Below, in pieces: positions 43,890 through 54,957 of a stretch of DNA of 64,000 bases (position 1 is its first letter; the number at the start of each line of letters is the position of its first letter). Below the pieces are notes generated by a model that was not told where the DNA came from, did not search any database, and was given only the letters and a program-made list of their open reading frames with translations. Position numbers and translations under genes: made by a program. The DNA comes from Tenodera sinensis (Eukaryota; Arthropoda; Insecta; Mantodea; Mantidae). The DNA is taken from contig CM060966.1 in NCBI GenBank assembly GCA_030765045.1, positions 59,429,022 through 59,493,021 on the forward strand, in the 5' to 3' direction.

Positions 43890-45835
43890 AATTTGAAAAC
43901 CCCCAATGCCTATGCAGCAATTCTCAGCTTCACAAAATCCGTAACTTGCTCTATAGAGAAAGCCACAGCTACAACAAGACCTTATCAACTCAGAAAATCT
44001 TACTATGAAACTTTGCCCCCAAGCATCAGAAACCTCCTGAAAGAAAATCACAAAACTCGTCGACTTTGGCAAAAGCACAGGGAATTTTGGCAACTTCATC
44101 TCCTGAACCAACTCACCAGAGAAGTGAAGAAACGAATGGCTGAATATCGGTATTCAACTTACCAACGGCATCTCTCCAGTATCTCACCGGAAGACCCGTC
44201 ATTGTGGAAAGAGACTAAAAGAGTATTAAAGGAGCTGACAATTATTCTGCCCCTAGAGCAAGATGGAAAACACTACATCTCTGACAGTGAGAAAAGCGAA
44301 CTATTTGCAAATACTCTGAAAAATACGTTTAGATCTAATTCAGGAAGCAACGTAGAATTCAACCACCAAATTGAACAGTTTACTGGTTCTTACACCACAG
44401 TACTACTACCCATTGACTTCACTCCACCCAAAGAAATTATTTTTTATCATCCAGCAACTTCTCGCAAGAAAATCACCTCGGCATGATCTTATACCAAACT
44501 TTGTATTAAAACATTTGAGTCGCAAAGCACTTGCTATCCTAGCTTCGTTGTTCAACAGTTTTATGCGAATGGGTTACTTCCCAAGAAACGGGAAATATGC
44601 CATAGTTATTGTTATTCATAAACCTGCAAAATGCCCTTCCAATGCAGCGAATTATCGTCCAATAAGTCTGCTGCCAACTCTGTCCAAGGTGTATGAACAG
44701 ATTATACTGAAACGTTTAGGAAAATTTCTAGAACAAGTGTCACTATTACCTCCCGTTCAATTTGGTTTCCGTCGCAAACATTCAAGTACTCATCAAATTC
44801 TCCAAATTACAGAGCAAATAGCACAAGGCTTCGAGAAGAAAGAACACACTGCTGTAGCATTCCTTGACATCACTCAGGCATTTGACAGAGTTTGAGATCA
44901 GAGTATACTATACAAACTGTTTCTCTATGGCACTCCAGACTACCTCTACAAAATAATATCCTCCTTTCTATCATAAAGTACCTTTTCAGTTCGAATAGGT
45001 AACAGTCATTCTTTTACCAGACCTGTAACAGCAGGTGCTCCACAAGATTCAATATTGGGTCCAATTCTGTTCAACTTATTCACTTATGGCATGCCTACAA
45101 CGTCCACAGCTATAATAGTAATGTATGTCGAAGATACTGCTATCTATGCAACCCATCGTAATTTACACACCGCTAGAAATCGCCTCCAAGAGGCCTTAAA
45201 CTTAATCATAGCCCGGCTTGACAACTGGCGCATTTCTCTCAACCATAACAAATGTGAAGCAATGGTGTTTACCAAGCAGACCGGAGTATCCACCATCAGT
45301 AACGATAGCAACTAATTCTATACCCTGGAAAATTGACAGAGAAACGGTGAAATACCTTGGTGTACTGTTTGATAGAAAACTCACATGGAAGTCATTTATA
45401 AATAACAAACTCAAACTTGCCCAACTAAGACTGACAAAACTTTATCCACTTCTCAACAAAAGATCTTTGCTTAAGTTAAAAAATTGCATACTACTCTACA
45501 CAACTCTTTTAAGGCCACATTTACTATATGCCTGTCCAATTTGAGGAGGAGCCAGTGCTACAGAAATTAAACGCATCCAAAAATTTCAAAACAAAATCTT
45601 ACGTATCTCAGCTAATGCACCATGGTTTGTCAGAAACAGTCAACTACACAGAGAAACTGGAATCAGTACCATTCAACAGTCAATTTCTGCACAAGCCGAA
45701 CAGTTTTTCAGGAATCTCAAGAACGTCCCTGGATCTACTCCCTACTCTCTTGGCAGAAAAACCAGCTTTTCAACCCACATCAAGAGTCGTCTACCACTAG
45801 ACCAGTTATCACACCAAGATATGATTTAATTTCAA
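43890..45835 (+). pseudogene. Jockey-like reverse transcriptase, broken
   Basis: The linker contains RNLLKENHKTRRLWQKHREF. RT motifs: SPRHDLIPNFVLKHLSRKAL, NYRPISLLPTLSKVYEQI, PPVQFGFRRKHSSTHQIL, FLDITQAFDRV (catalytic Asp present, stop just after at 44893), and APQDSILGPILFNLFTYGMP. The YADD box is altered to YVED (about 45124-45135). The thumb reads VKYLGVLFDRKLTWKSFI, LLRPHLLYACPI. Several frameshifts and stops. The YVED change alone would remove activity. Confidence 0.75.
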
Positions 45836-46127
45836 CTAATACAGTCAGTGAGGGGCCCAAAGGTGTTTACCTCATTTCAATGTTATCTATTATATTTTAT
45901 TTATTGTTATGTGTATTTCAACAATGGTCTGTAGAGCGCACATGCGCTGATCGATCAATAAATAATTTTAAAAAAAGTTTAATATGTTCTTCGAATTTGT
46001 TAGATAGCAAACAAAAGCGGCTAAATGTAGGAAACACTCAACAAGAAAGGAGTACACTCCCACAACAATAATAACATTTGGTGAGTTTTCAAGTCATTAA
46101 TTAAGTATTAAACTTTATAAGATCATA

Positions 46128-47428
46128 TGAAGGGTCCAGGGAAAAAAGCAGGTAAGCCACTTTCTTTTTTATTTTCAAAATGAGTATGAAATGCCGTTTG
46201 ATTCTCCATGGAAATGGCTATCTCTCACAGGTATAGAAAGTAAAAGAGATAGCTTAGTCTTGGATTTATTTTACATTGAAGTTTAGCTGTACAAGAAAAG
46301 AAGCAGGTAAGTCAACTGTTCCAACGAAAAAACCAGGTAAGTCATCTGCCCGTCAACAGAGCCATTATAGCTTAAAGGATTCAAAAATACCTATTTGCCT
46401 GAAGAGTGAATGTGAAGATGTTTCTGATATTTTAAGAACTTTATACTACAAAAATTTGACTATTTTTCGCTTTATGCACTATGTTGTTAATATCATCCAT
46501 GGCTTGACAAACATTAAGATTACATTTCCGGAATGAGTCATTCATACATGGAATGTGAAAAGAATATCTGTGGAAATTGAAACAAAGGATGGAAACCCCA
46601 GAGTTCATAAGCATGATTGAAAATTCAAGAATCAAACAATCAGCTTTCAATGTTGTTAGTCTTTCAGGAAATGGAGTATGATTGGAAAGATGTTTTGGAT
46701 GATACCAGTGTAATGAAATGTCCATTCAAGAACAAGCCTGTAAAGGAAATTGAGGCCTCATCTGTTCACACTGGTCTACTCAACTGGAGACTTACATATG
46801 CATGGTATCCAGCATCATAAGAAAGCCTGAGAAAGGTGAATTCAAGTTACCTTCTTCGTCCCATTTAGGTAATTTTTGGGAACAATATTAATGATATCCT
46901 TACATTTTCTGTGAGGTGCAAAAATGTAATATCTCTTTGTTGTCTTCAAGGCCTCTACATATTTCCAAAGCTAAGTATGAGGATATAATGAGTCTCATGA
47001 AGTTCTGTGGCCAGCCAGCAGTGTCATTTTTCAAGGATTCGCACATGACTGATAACCTGCGGGATAACTGAGTTTCCATGGTTGTAATAATATATTTATT
47101 TATTCATAGTAATAATAATGTGTAATATTAAAATGTTAGTAAAAAATCATACAAACAAATTCTTGGGTAGCTGACTTGCCTGGTTCTCTTTTGTTTTAGG
47201 TGACTTACCTGTTTCTTTCGCAGTTAGAATGAAAAGTTTGATTTCTTTTGATATCATTGATATTACAGACATTAAGCACCATTTTATTGGATTCACTACA
47301 CCTGAGTGTTCAATATTTCACTGTTTTTGAAATAATTACTTTGTATGAGAAGGACTTTGAAATTAAAAATCCATTTTCTGAGTTTCATGAAAAAAGTGAC
47401 TTCCCTGGTTTTTTCCCTGGACCCTTCA
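46128..47428. mobile_element. DNA transposon with CATA duplication and splice-donor-like subterminal motifs
   Basis: Terminal inverted repeats start TGAAGGGTCCAGGGAAAAAA (46128; inverted to 47428), with CATA at 46124-46127 and 47429-47432. CAGGTAAGTCA-like motifs point inward: 46148, 46303, 46333 forward, and 47172, 47201, 47397 reverse; the outermost pair both lie 20 bp from the ends. No transposase is recognisable; short frames (46276-46536) match nothing I know. Superfamily undetermined; a 4-bp duplication occurs in several. Confidence 0.75.
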
Positions 47429-47469
47429 CATAACCTTAGAATACAATAGGTTAAAACAAACAAATGGCT

Positions 47470-48123
47470 GCTAACAGCAACAACACGACTTAAAGAAGCT
47501 TAACCATAAAGGCAACGACTGACAGTCACAAACCCAAGGATCGCAAACATAAGAGATACCACTACAGAAATGACAACAAACCACAAAGGTACTACGCCTT
47601 AGTAACTAACACTCTAAGGCGCCACAAACGCCACCCAACAGAGAGCAAGCAATTGTTATTGAATCAACAGAGAGCATTTCAATCAAAGAGTACGTTCTAG
47701 CAGTAGGAAAACTAACGGACCCAGCAATCATAAAATTTGCATCAAGAATATCAAATGGACAAGTTTGCCTTTAATTAGTGAACAGGAAAATAGTAGAGTT
47801 GCTTACGACTAAGCATCAATTGATAGCAATAAACAATGAACAACTGTACATCATAACTTTTCTGGAGGAAAAAAAGAAAAAAACCTATCCATTGTGTGAC
47901 CAGTGATCCCAAATACGAGTAAGTTCATAGAAGATAGCCTATTAAAACTATGTGTAAATATAGCATTGACTATTGAATACATACGAGCAGGTATCTCTGT
48001 ATCAGGTTTTTCCATATCGTGAGCTTTCGTCGCCAGGTATATCTAAATCCTGAAGACCTAGAGAAACTTCCAAAAAGCATCTTGATTCCCCACGACGGAG
48101 TCAATTATTGGGTATGTATAAAT
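47470..48123 (+). pseudogene. LINE ORF1 fragment (RNA-binding type)
   Basis: Decayed coding with recognisable ESISIKEYVLAVGKLTDPAI, IKFASRISNGQVCL and FIEDSLLKLCVNIALT, then a frame change to SFRRQVYLNPEDLEKLPKSI and LIPHDGVNYW. The pattern is like the nucleic-acid-binding ORF1 proteins that precede zinc knuckles in some insect LINEs. The fragment stops at the Helitron junction at 48124. Confidence 0.5.
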
Positions 48124-48699
48124 ACAGTACCCGGGCGACGGAGCTTCGCTCGGCGTTTTTCGCCTCTGTTTTTGTGCAATCCTGTTTTTTGTGGGAGAAG
48201 ATACTTATTTAGATAAACTGAAAGTCAAAACATTAACTAAATAACAACTTTAGTCGCAATTGTGAAGAGTCATTTCCGAGATACAAATATTTCATAAACA
48301 CCATCATTTCAGCTGTAAAACATCTAATGCTAAACGTAGGCCTCCCCCATAGATATCCACCCAGTTTGACGTTTTCGTCGAGCATTTGTTCTATTATGGA
48401 GTTCAGTTCTTTGCTGCTGCGATTAACTCCAAGGTGTTAACACATTCGCCAAGGTCCTTTAGCTTTCCGTCCAGTTCTTCCATGGCTTCCTTTACTCTGG
48501 CCAGTCGCTCGTTAGTATTCTCCAATAGCTCTACCTTCATATTACACATTCCCGTCTTCTTCATTTCTGTTTCGGAGTTTACATTTTCAGTTTGCCTTCC
48601 ATTTTTGTTTCCATTTTGTCCATTTCTGTTCCTATATTTTCTATTCCGTAGTTTACATTTTTCCAATTCGGTTTTCATATTTGTTTCCTCTGCCGCATT

Positions 48700-51001
48700 C
48701 ACTGGTCGACAAGATTTTTTCACAAGAAATCTGAATAGTGAATCTAGTGCATTTTTTCATCCTGAATTCAGATATGTAGTCAGAATTTTCCCATCAGGCA
48801 TAGTTTTTCTGTGAAAGCTACTTTTCAAAATATGATTTTAGCGTTTTCTTTGACCTGTCATAGGAACCTTTACCTCATATGTAGCTATTTTACTCAAGCC
48901 GTATTTATTGAAATTATTTGTAATATCACACTGAAGCACCACAAAACAAGACTGTGCAGGTTCATTCATGTTTAGACATGCTCAGACCTGTCTGGCATTG
49001 TGATGTGTCAGTATTGAGCTGACTGTGACATTGTTCACTAGTGAAATATTTCCTTCCTTTCTGTTTAGAAGTGTATTGTGTATGTTGTGCATGTTGTATT
49101 TCAGTGCTTAATGTTTTCATCATGCCAAGAAAGTGTGTAAATCATGCAGATAATTTCTGCTATATTTGTGGTGAGCTGACCTTCAAGTCTCAGAGGCGAA
49201 ATATGACTCCACTTGTAAAGAAGTGTTATCATCTTTACTTTGGCTGTCAAGTTGGTGATTTTGATAAGAGCTGGGCCCCAAATACATGCTGTGTTTCGTG
49301 TGTTAGACTGCTGACTGGGTGGAAAAATGGTACACATCATATGCCATTTGCAATTCCCATGATTTGGAGGGAACCGAAAAATCATTCAACTGACTGTTAT
49401 TTTTGTTTGACAAATATTAAAGGAGTCACATCTAAAACAAAATATACAGTTAAGTATCCGAATTTGCAATCTGCATTGAGACCTGTCTTACACAGTGAAG
49501 AGTTACCCGTACCAGTACATGTAGATACAACCTTAAGTGATAACTCTGATTTTGACCTAACTGAAACTCAAAATGATTCAGATGAAAATAAAAATGATCT
49601 TACATATGAAGCCAGTAGCTGTTCATCAGAACCATACTTTCCCAATCAGCAAGACCTTAATGACCTGATTCGGGATTTAAATCTGTCTAAACTGCAAGCT
49701 GAAGTTTTAACTTCCAGCCTCAAAGGGTGGAATTTACTCCAAAAAGATGTAAGAATAAGTAGTTATCGTAGCCATAGTGTTTTCCAAGAATACTTCCCTG
49801 AAGAATATGGTGTTGTGTTTTGTAATAATATTTGTTCACTTATGGAAACTCTTGGGCATCAACACCGACCAGATGAGTGGCGATTGTTCATAGACTCCTC
49901 TAAAGTAAGTTTGAAGGCTGTGCTGCTACATATTGGCAATGAACTTCCATCAATACCAGTAGCGCATGCCGCTATGAAAGAGACATATCAAAATATGAAA
50001 CTAATTTTAGAGAAAATACAATATGGAAAATATGAATGGAATATCTGTGGTGATTTAAAGGTCATTGCTTTATTGCTTGGTTTGCAACTTGGGTTCACCA
50101 AATTTTGCTGTTTTTTGTGCGAGTGGGACAGCAGAGATAAGAAGTCTCACTACGTTAGAAAGTCATGGCCAAAACGTGAATCTCTTCTCCCTGGCCAGAA
50201 AAATGTGGCATGTGTCCCTTTAGTGAATCCTGAAAAAATATTTTTACCTCCATTGCATATTAAGTTAGGAGTTATGAAAAATTTCGTCAAAGCTATGGAT
50301 AAACTTTCTGATGGATTCTTGTACTTGAAATCGAAATTCCCCAAAGTCAGTGATGCTAAATTGAAAGAAGGAGTTTTTATAGGACCACAAATCCGATCAT
50401 TAATGGCTGATGAACATTTCGAGGGACTGTTAAATCCACTGGAGAGAGCAGCCTGGCAGTCTTTCAAAAGTTTATGTTGCAATTTTCTTGGAAACCATAA
50501 AGCAGAAAACTATCGTGACATAGTGACTGATCTTCTGCATTCTTATAAAGCTATGGGATGCAACATGTCTTTAAAAATTCACTTCTTGGACTCTCACTTG
50601 GACTTCTTCCCCGAAAACCTTGGAGCTGTCAGCGATGAACACGGTGAGCATTTTCATCAGCAAATTTCTACGATAGAGAATAGGTACCAAGGCAAGTGGA
50701 GTTCCAATATGCTGGCTGACTACTGTTGGACTAAAATGAGAGACGTTCCAGATGCAAAATATACCCGAAAATCACTATCTACCACTTTCTAGGTAAGTCA
50801 GAATCAGTAGTTATAATTTTGAGTTAGATAGCTAGTTACGGATTTTTTAGAATATTATAAAAATTCAAATGAATATCACACAAAACTCCTGCCCGATGCG
50901 GACAAACTGTAATTATATTTGAATTCAGCACGAAAAATAGTTTTAGAATCTGTTATTTTAATTCTTGTGAAAGAGAAAAAGTTAATTTTTGTAGACCAGT
51001 G
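48700..51001 (+). mobile_element. 2.3-kb DNA transposon with long TIRs and an intact ORF
   Basis: The ends begin CACTGGTC and are inverted over roughly 120 bp (48700-48820 against 50880-51001) at about 70% identity; shared words are TTTCACAAGAA, CTGAATTCA and TCTGTGA-like blocks. TT borders both ends (48698-48699, 51002-51003), a possible 2-bp duplication. It contains one open gene (49122-50792). CAC-starting ends recall the CMC group (CACTA, Mirage, Chapaev); this is only a suggestion. Confidence 0.7.
49122..50792 (+). CDS. Probable DDE transposase, 556 residues, intact
   Basis: The start at ATG 49122 (MPRKCVNHADNFCYICGELT) is preferred to the in-frame ATG at 49041, which adds a Cys-rich leader unlike a protein start. 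The N-terminus has paired cysteines (CYICGE, then CCVSCVRL and CYFCL), suggesting zinc binding. An acidic linker follows. The core fits an RNase H fold: WRLFIDSSKVSLKAVLLH (D258), ICGDLKVIALLLGLQLG (D311) followed by CCFLCEWDSRD, and AVSDEHGEHFHQ (D505, E506, E509) before WSSNMLADYCW. I recognise it as an arthropod repeat-associated family usually left uncharacterised. The surrounding inverted repeats support a transposase. The stop overlaps a splice-donor-like AGGTAAGT. Confidence 0.75.
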   Translation: MPRKCVNHADNFCYICGELTFKSQRRNMTPLVKKCYHLYFGCQVGDFDKSWAPNTCCVSCVRLLTGWKNGTHHMPFAIPMIWREPKNHSTDCYFCLTNIKGVTSKTKYTVKYPNLQSALRPVLHSEELPVPVHVDTTLSDNSDFDLTETQNDSDENKNDLTYEASSCSSEPYFPNQQDLNDLIRDLNLSKLQAEVLTSSLKGWNLLQKDVRISSYRSHSVFQEYFPEEYGVVFCNNICSLMETLGHQHRPDEWRLFIDSSKVSLKAVLLHIGNELPSIPVAHAAMKETYQNMKLILEKIQYGKYEWNICGDLKVIALLLGLQLGFTKFCCFLCEWDSRDKKSHYVRKSWPKRESLLPGQKNVACVPLVNPEKIFLPPLHIKLGVMKNFVKAMDKLSDGFLYLKSKFPKVSDAKLKEGVFIGPQIRSLMADEHFEGLLNPLERAAWQSFKSLCCNFLGNHKAENYRDIVTDLLHSYKAMGCNMSLKIHFLDSHLDFFPENLGAVSDEHGEHFHQQISTIENRYQGKWSSNMLADYCWTKMRDVPDAKYTRKSLSTTF

Positions 51002-51189
51002 TTACAGAATTCATTTAATTTCCCATTATGTCCATCTTGGCTAACATTTATTTCATCAACTGTTTCATATCGTGCTTTTCGGCGCACTCCTGACATCAAT
51101 TGTGATTACTTTACTTTTTTAACTATTTCATTATTTTTTATTAAAGCACCGGAGCAAAACCACTGTTGAACAATAACAAATACTACAGG

Positions 51190-52850
51190 AAGAAAAGCTG
51201 GTTGATAAAGACATGTGAATGTACTATGCATTCCTGTTTCAATCATATAGAGAATTGTATGAATTGTTCGCAATGGTTCGCTGAAACGGGAGTAGTGAAA
51301 AAAATGTGATTGTGTTTAGTAAAATAAAAATGAGTAGAAAAACCGTGTGAATGTTATACGTTACACTTATATTTCAAGTGCATGGAAAAATGTATATTTG
51401 TAGAAGAGGGAGTAGTATCTTAGGTAAAAGAAAAAGGAGTAGAGAAAACCATGTTAACTTAATACGTTGGGTGGTAAAATGGATTGCATAAAAACCATTG
51501 CCATGAAAACAATTAGATATATCAATTTTCATGGCGATTGGTGAACCTCTTTTGGAATTTACTCACTCTTCAACATACGATATGTATAGGCGTTGGTATG
51601 TATGAAGTTGATAAACGATAGGGAATAACATGTGAATTGTTACGTAAAACAATAGTGAGTAGAGAAAGTAGTATGAATATAATACGTTGTATTCCTTTTT
51701 CAAACATATCAAATTGTATGAATTATATGTTGAAGGGCGAATAGCGAAAGAAGACTAATGGTGCCTCGTAAAGGAAGAATTAGTCGAGGAAGTCGTGTGA
51801 ATGAAATACGTTGCATTTATATTTCAATCATAGAATATTATATGAATTGTATGTTGAAGGGCAAACAGAGGATAAATGAACATACTACGTAAAAGAAATG
51901 CGAGTAGAAAACCATCTGAAAGTAATATATTGTGTAGTAAAATTGTTACCATAAGACATTTCCCCATGAAAAATACATATACGTGCCGAATTTCGCAGTG
52001 ATCGGTTAAGCGGTTTTCGAGCTTAACAGTAAGTTTATATATAAACAACCAAGTTGTACAGATGATATGACTTGTTTGTAGAAGAGTTAGTGGAGATAGA
52101 GATGTGAATGTGTTACCTAAAAGTGAGCATAGTAAACAGTGTGAATGTAATACGCAGCATTTCTATTACAAACATGCACAACGTTGTATGACTTATTTCT
52201 AGAAGAGTGAGCAGAGAAACAATTATGAATGTGTTTCCCAAAAGCAAGTAGAGAAAACAGTGTGCATGTAATACGTAGCATTTCTATTTCAAACATACAG
52301 AAAATTGCATGACTTATTTGTAGAAGAGTGAGTAGAGAAAGAGATATGAATGTGTTATCTAAAAGTGAGAGGAATAAACAGTGTAAATGTAATAGCATTT
52401 CTATTTCAAACATACAGAACATGGTATGTCTTATTTTAAAAGTGGGGATAAAGGTGTTTTTTGGTGCAAAATCACGTTTTTTATGGAAAATTGTTTATAC
52501 AGGAGTGAGCAGAGAAAGAAATGTGAATGTGTTACCTAAAAGTAAGTAGAGTGTAAAGGTAATATGCATCTCTATTTCAAGCATACAGAAACTTCTATAC
52601 TTATTTGTAGAAGAGTGAGTAGAGAAAGAGACATGAATGTGTTTCCTAAAAGTGGGAGGCAAAAATAGTGTGAATGTAAAAGCATTTATATTTCAAACAT
52701 ATAGAACATGGTATGACTTATTTTAAATGTGCAGATAAAAATGTTTTTAGGTGCAAAATCACGTTTTTATGGAAAATTGTTTATAGAAGAGTGAGTAAAG
52801 TAAGAGATGTGAATGTGTTACCTAAAAGTGAGTAGAGAAAACGCTGTGAA
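51190..52850. repeat. Helitron-internal degenerate tandem repeat
   Basis: Imperfect units of about 100-170 bp with AGAAGAGTGAGTAGAGAAAG, ATGTGAATGTGTTACCTAAA and GAAATAG-type words. Inverted relatives lie at 17260-18200 and 18830-19010. No coding capacity. Confidence 0.7.
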
Positions 52851-53122
52851 TGTAATATGCATGTATACAAAAAATTAGTCAAATCTTTAGAGCTATTTCT
52901 GAAATACCGTGAGTATATACAAGAATTGCACCATAGAGGCGGGAATAAAAAATGTTATTTTTTATGTAAAATCGCGTTTTTTCGGGAATTACACCTGAAC
53001 TTACAGCTGAACTTAAAAAGTAAAACCCTATCTGAATACAAAATTTGACCGAAATCGTTAGAGCCGTTTCCAAGTTGCGCGGAATAAATATATACAAGAA
53101 TTACTCGTTTAAATATATAAGA

Positions 53123-54957
53123 TTAGCGAAGATTCAAATCTATGAATAACTTCCTCATAATTTCATTTCGGCGGTCGGTGGCACTGTGGTTTCTTCTTCA
53201 TTCCATGGAAAAGAATTTTTCCCATAGCTTCACCTATCGTCGCGGCAATGTCTGAGAAACATTTTAATGGACATTTCATATTTTGTGTCAATTTTATTTA
53301 GTTTTATTTTACTCTCACAGAGTTCTTTAACAGCTACCCCCCTGTTTTCCAACGTACGCCTGCCTTACTTCCTTTTTCTGGTCATTACAAACCGTAAATA
53401 ATTTCCTTTAGTCTTATTTTAGCCTCATAGAGGTATTTTACAACTGCGTTCATGCTTTCCGACGTGCACCTCACTATTCACTTCTTCCAGCTATTACGAA
53501 CTGTACATATGTAATAAAAAACTGATGTTTAGTGCTACTTTCAATTATTTGGTACAATCGTGATAAAACCGTGGATGAGCAACGCGTAATCTTGTGATTT
53601 TGGTAACGAAACCGTTTCCTATTTCTCATTTCGGTTCCTCCAAAAAGCATTAATGGCAATTGTGACTAAAATAGACCAATAAATTATTTAAAGATAATGT
53701 TATACTAAGTCAAGAATCAAGGATGCTTAAGAAATTGTTGGAAAAGTTATAGAATTAGGATCAAAAATTATAAGCAGCTTTTGGAAACGAAAAGAACTTC
53801 GTTGATATCATGAAATATTTTCTTAACTGAAGCTCTTAGAGAAGCATTTGAAAATTGCCACCAGATGTAAATTCCAAGTAAAAGGAAATTTTCTAGGTGA
53901 AAAGGTGCGACTTGGGCTTAATGTAATTTAGGTTACTTCATCTTAGATCTGATAAAGCACACAATTAACGTCACAGCTTCTTTACGTCACACGTCCTTTA
54001 TGAGGTTAGTCATTTCCGATATATTTCTTGTTTTTTTTAAACCCCGGCGTGACAACCCACGAAGGGCCAAGGCCTACCGCCCAGCCGCTGCGTCTCCCAG
54101 CTCTGCAGGCGTCAATATTTCTTGTTATTGGTTTGAATTTCTCAATCCTTATACTTTTTTTCAAATGGGAAATCGTTATATAGTTTCTTTCCCTCCTGAT
54201 CACGTAAAGAGAATGGAATTCCAAAGCCATTACATGGTGAGCAGTTCTTAAAAGTTTTCACAGTCGCTAAGCCTACTGTTTTCCCGTATTCCCACTATGC
54301 GTACAAGGGAATATTTAGTAAAACCACGTCTACAAAATTATTTATCTCCATCAGCATGAATTAGAAAGTTGGTCTGGGTGGCTACTGTCCAAATCGGTCT
54401 GTTTAGTTATTGGCCAAGATTGCAGATTTAAACCCGTGGCTTTTAAGCCTGCTTAAAGTGACAGCCCACTAATGGCATGTAAAATACGAGTAGCTATTGC
54501 GGGACAAAATTCCGATACAACGGCAGTGCTGATATGATCCTCGCAATTGACATCGTCGTTCGCAAACAAAATAAATTTATTTAATGAATTAGACAGAAGA
54601 ACAAGCGTTAGTAAGAATAGTTTGTACCACAGTAGAGCAAGTTATGCGCGTGCAAATTATCAGCTTTTTCGTTTCTTCATATTTCCTTATAGGTACAATA
54701 GGAATAGGAGAAAACAGAGTTTTAAACGATACTCAAATCTTCTATGGGTGGATCTCTATGTCATGCTCATGGTTTTGAAATTCCGCTCTCCTTGCTTGAT
54801 CAGGAGGAAACTAAATGAATAAAACATAACGAATTCCCATACGAGAAAGCGTTTTATAATAAGAGTTTTCACCAGAATGCGCAGAGACAGTTATGTGAGT
54901 GCAACATTCTCCTAACTTTAAATATTAGGAGGATCAACATAAGACATAATTTTATAA
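53123..54957. other. Unassigned AT-rich region
   Basis: No gene. A GC-richer patch (about 54043-54110, CCCACGAAGGGCCAAGGCCT) looks like part of a small retroelement. Text around 54120-54350 resembles 15650-15760 in places (GGAATTCC, ATGGTCAGGA-like words), so an old dispersed family is present. Confidence 0.4.

Larger units (their letters stand above)
41257..43890 (+). pseudogene. Jockey-like endonuclease, split
   Basis: N-terminal LNWNANGVKAKREAFLEFIS (41257-41377), then after the insertion ITETQLLHKEKLSIRGYECI (from 43177). GGVAIINRKGHISP follows after the SINE fragment at about 43330, then ISAYKPPGPN, FQAGDLNSKHQTWGCRVP, and VLDIALYKNI...WDHCPVLISF. The order and motifs (T-E-T, GDLN, final DH-P) are those of Jockey apurinic endonucleases. 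Frame changes occur near 43375. The function, target nicking, is lost through the insertions. Confidence 0.7.
41257..45980 (+). mobile_element. Jockey-like LINE, host of two nested insertions
   Basis: ORF2 starts at ATG 41257 (FSQLTTLNWNANGVKAKREA), is interrupted at about 41378-43170 by an LTR fragment, and resumes with ITETQLLHKEKLSIRGYECI. A SINE fragment interrupts again at 43281-43330. The endonuclease runs to about 43890, RT to about 45835. The 3' end has a short A-rich AATAAATAATTTTAAAAAAA tail near 45955-45977. No RNase H, as in Jockey. Confidence 0.75.
48124..53122 (-). mobile_element. Non-autonomous Helitron, minus strand, 5 kb with nested transposon
   Basis: On the minus strand it starts TCTTATATATTTAAACGAGT at 53122 (next to a T on the plus strand, so A precedes it) and ends with the 3' hairpin (48139-48153) and GGTACTGT near 48124. 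Both ends match the giant Helitron at 18691-38863. Interior sequence is minisatellite (51190-52850) and unique DNA. No Rep/helicase remains. A 2302-bp DNA transposon (48700-51001) lies inside. Confidence 0.75.

Noticed and set aside
48386..48814. ORF of 142 codons, plus strand, and its minus partner of 106 codons
   Set aside because: It spans the Helitron/transposon junction at 48700. The minus-strand coiled-coil-like frame (48403-48723) is Lys/Glu-rich and short, and no family is recognised.
50786..50800. Splice donor extending the 49122-50792 gene
   Set aside because: AGGTAAGT overlaps the stop, but the stop codon precedes the exon end in this frame, and the protein already ends as expected for the family as far as I recall.
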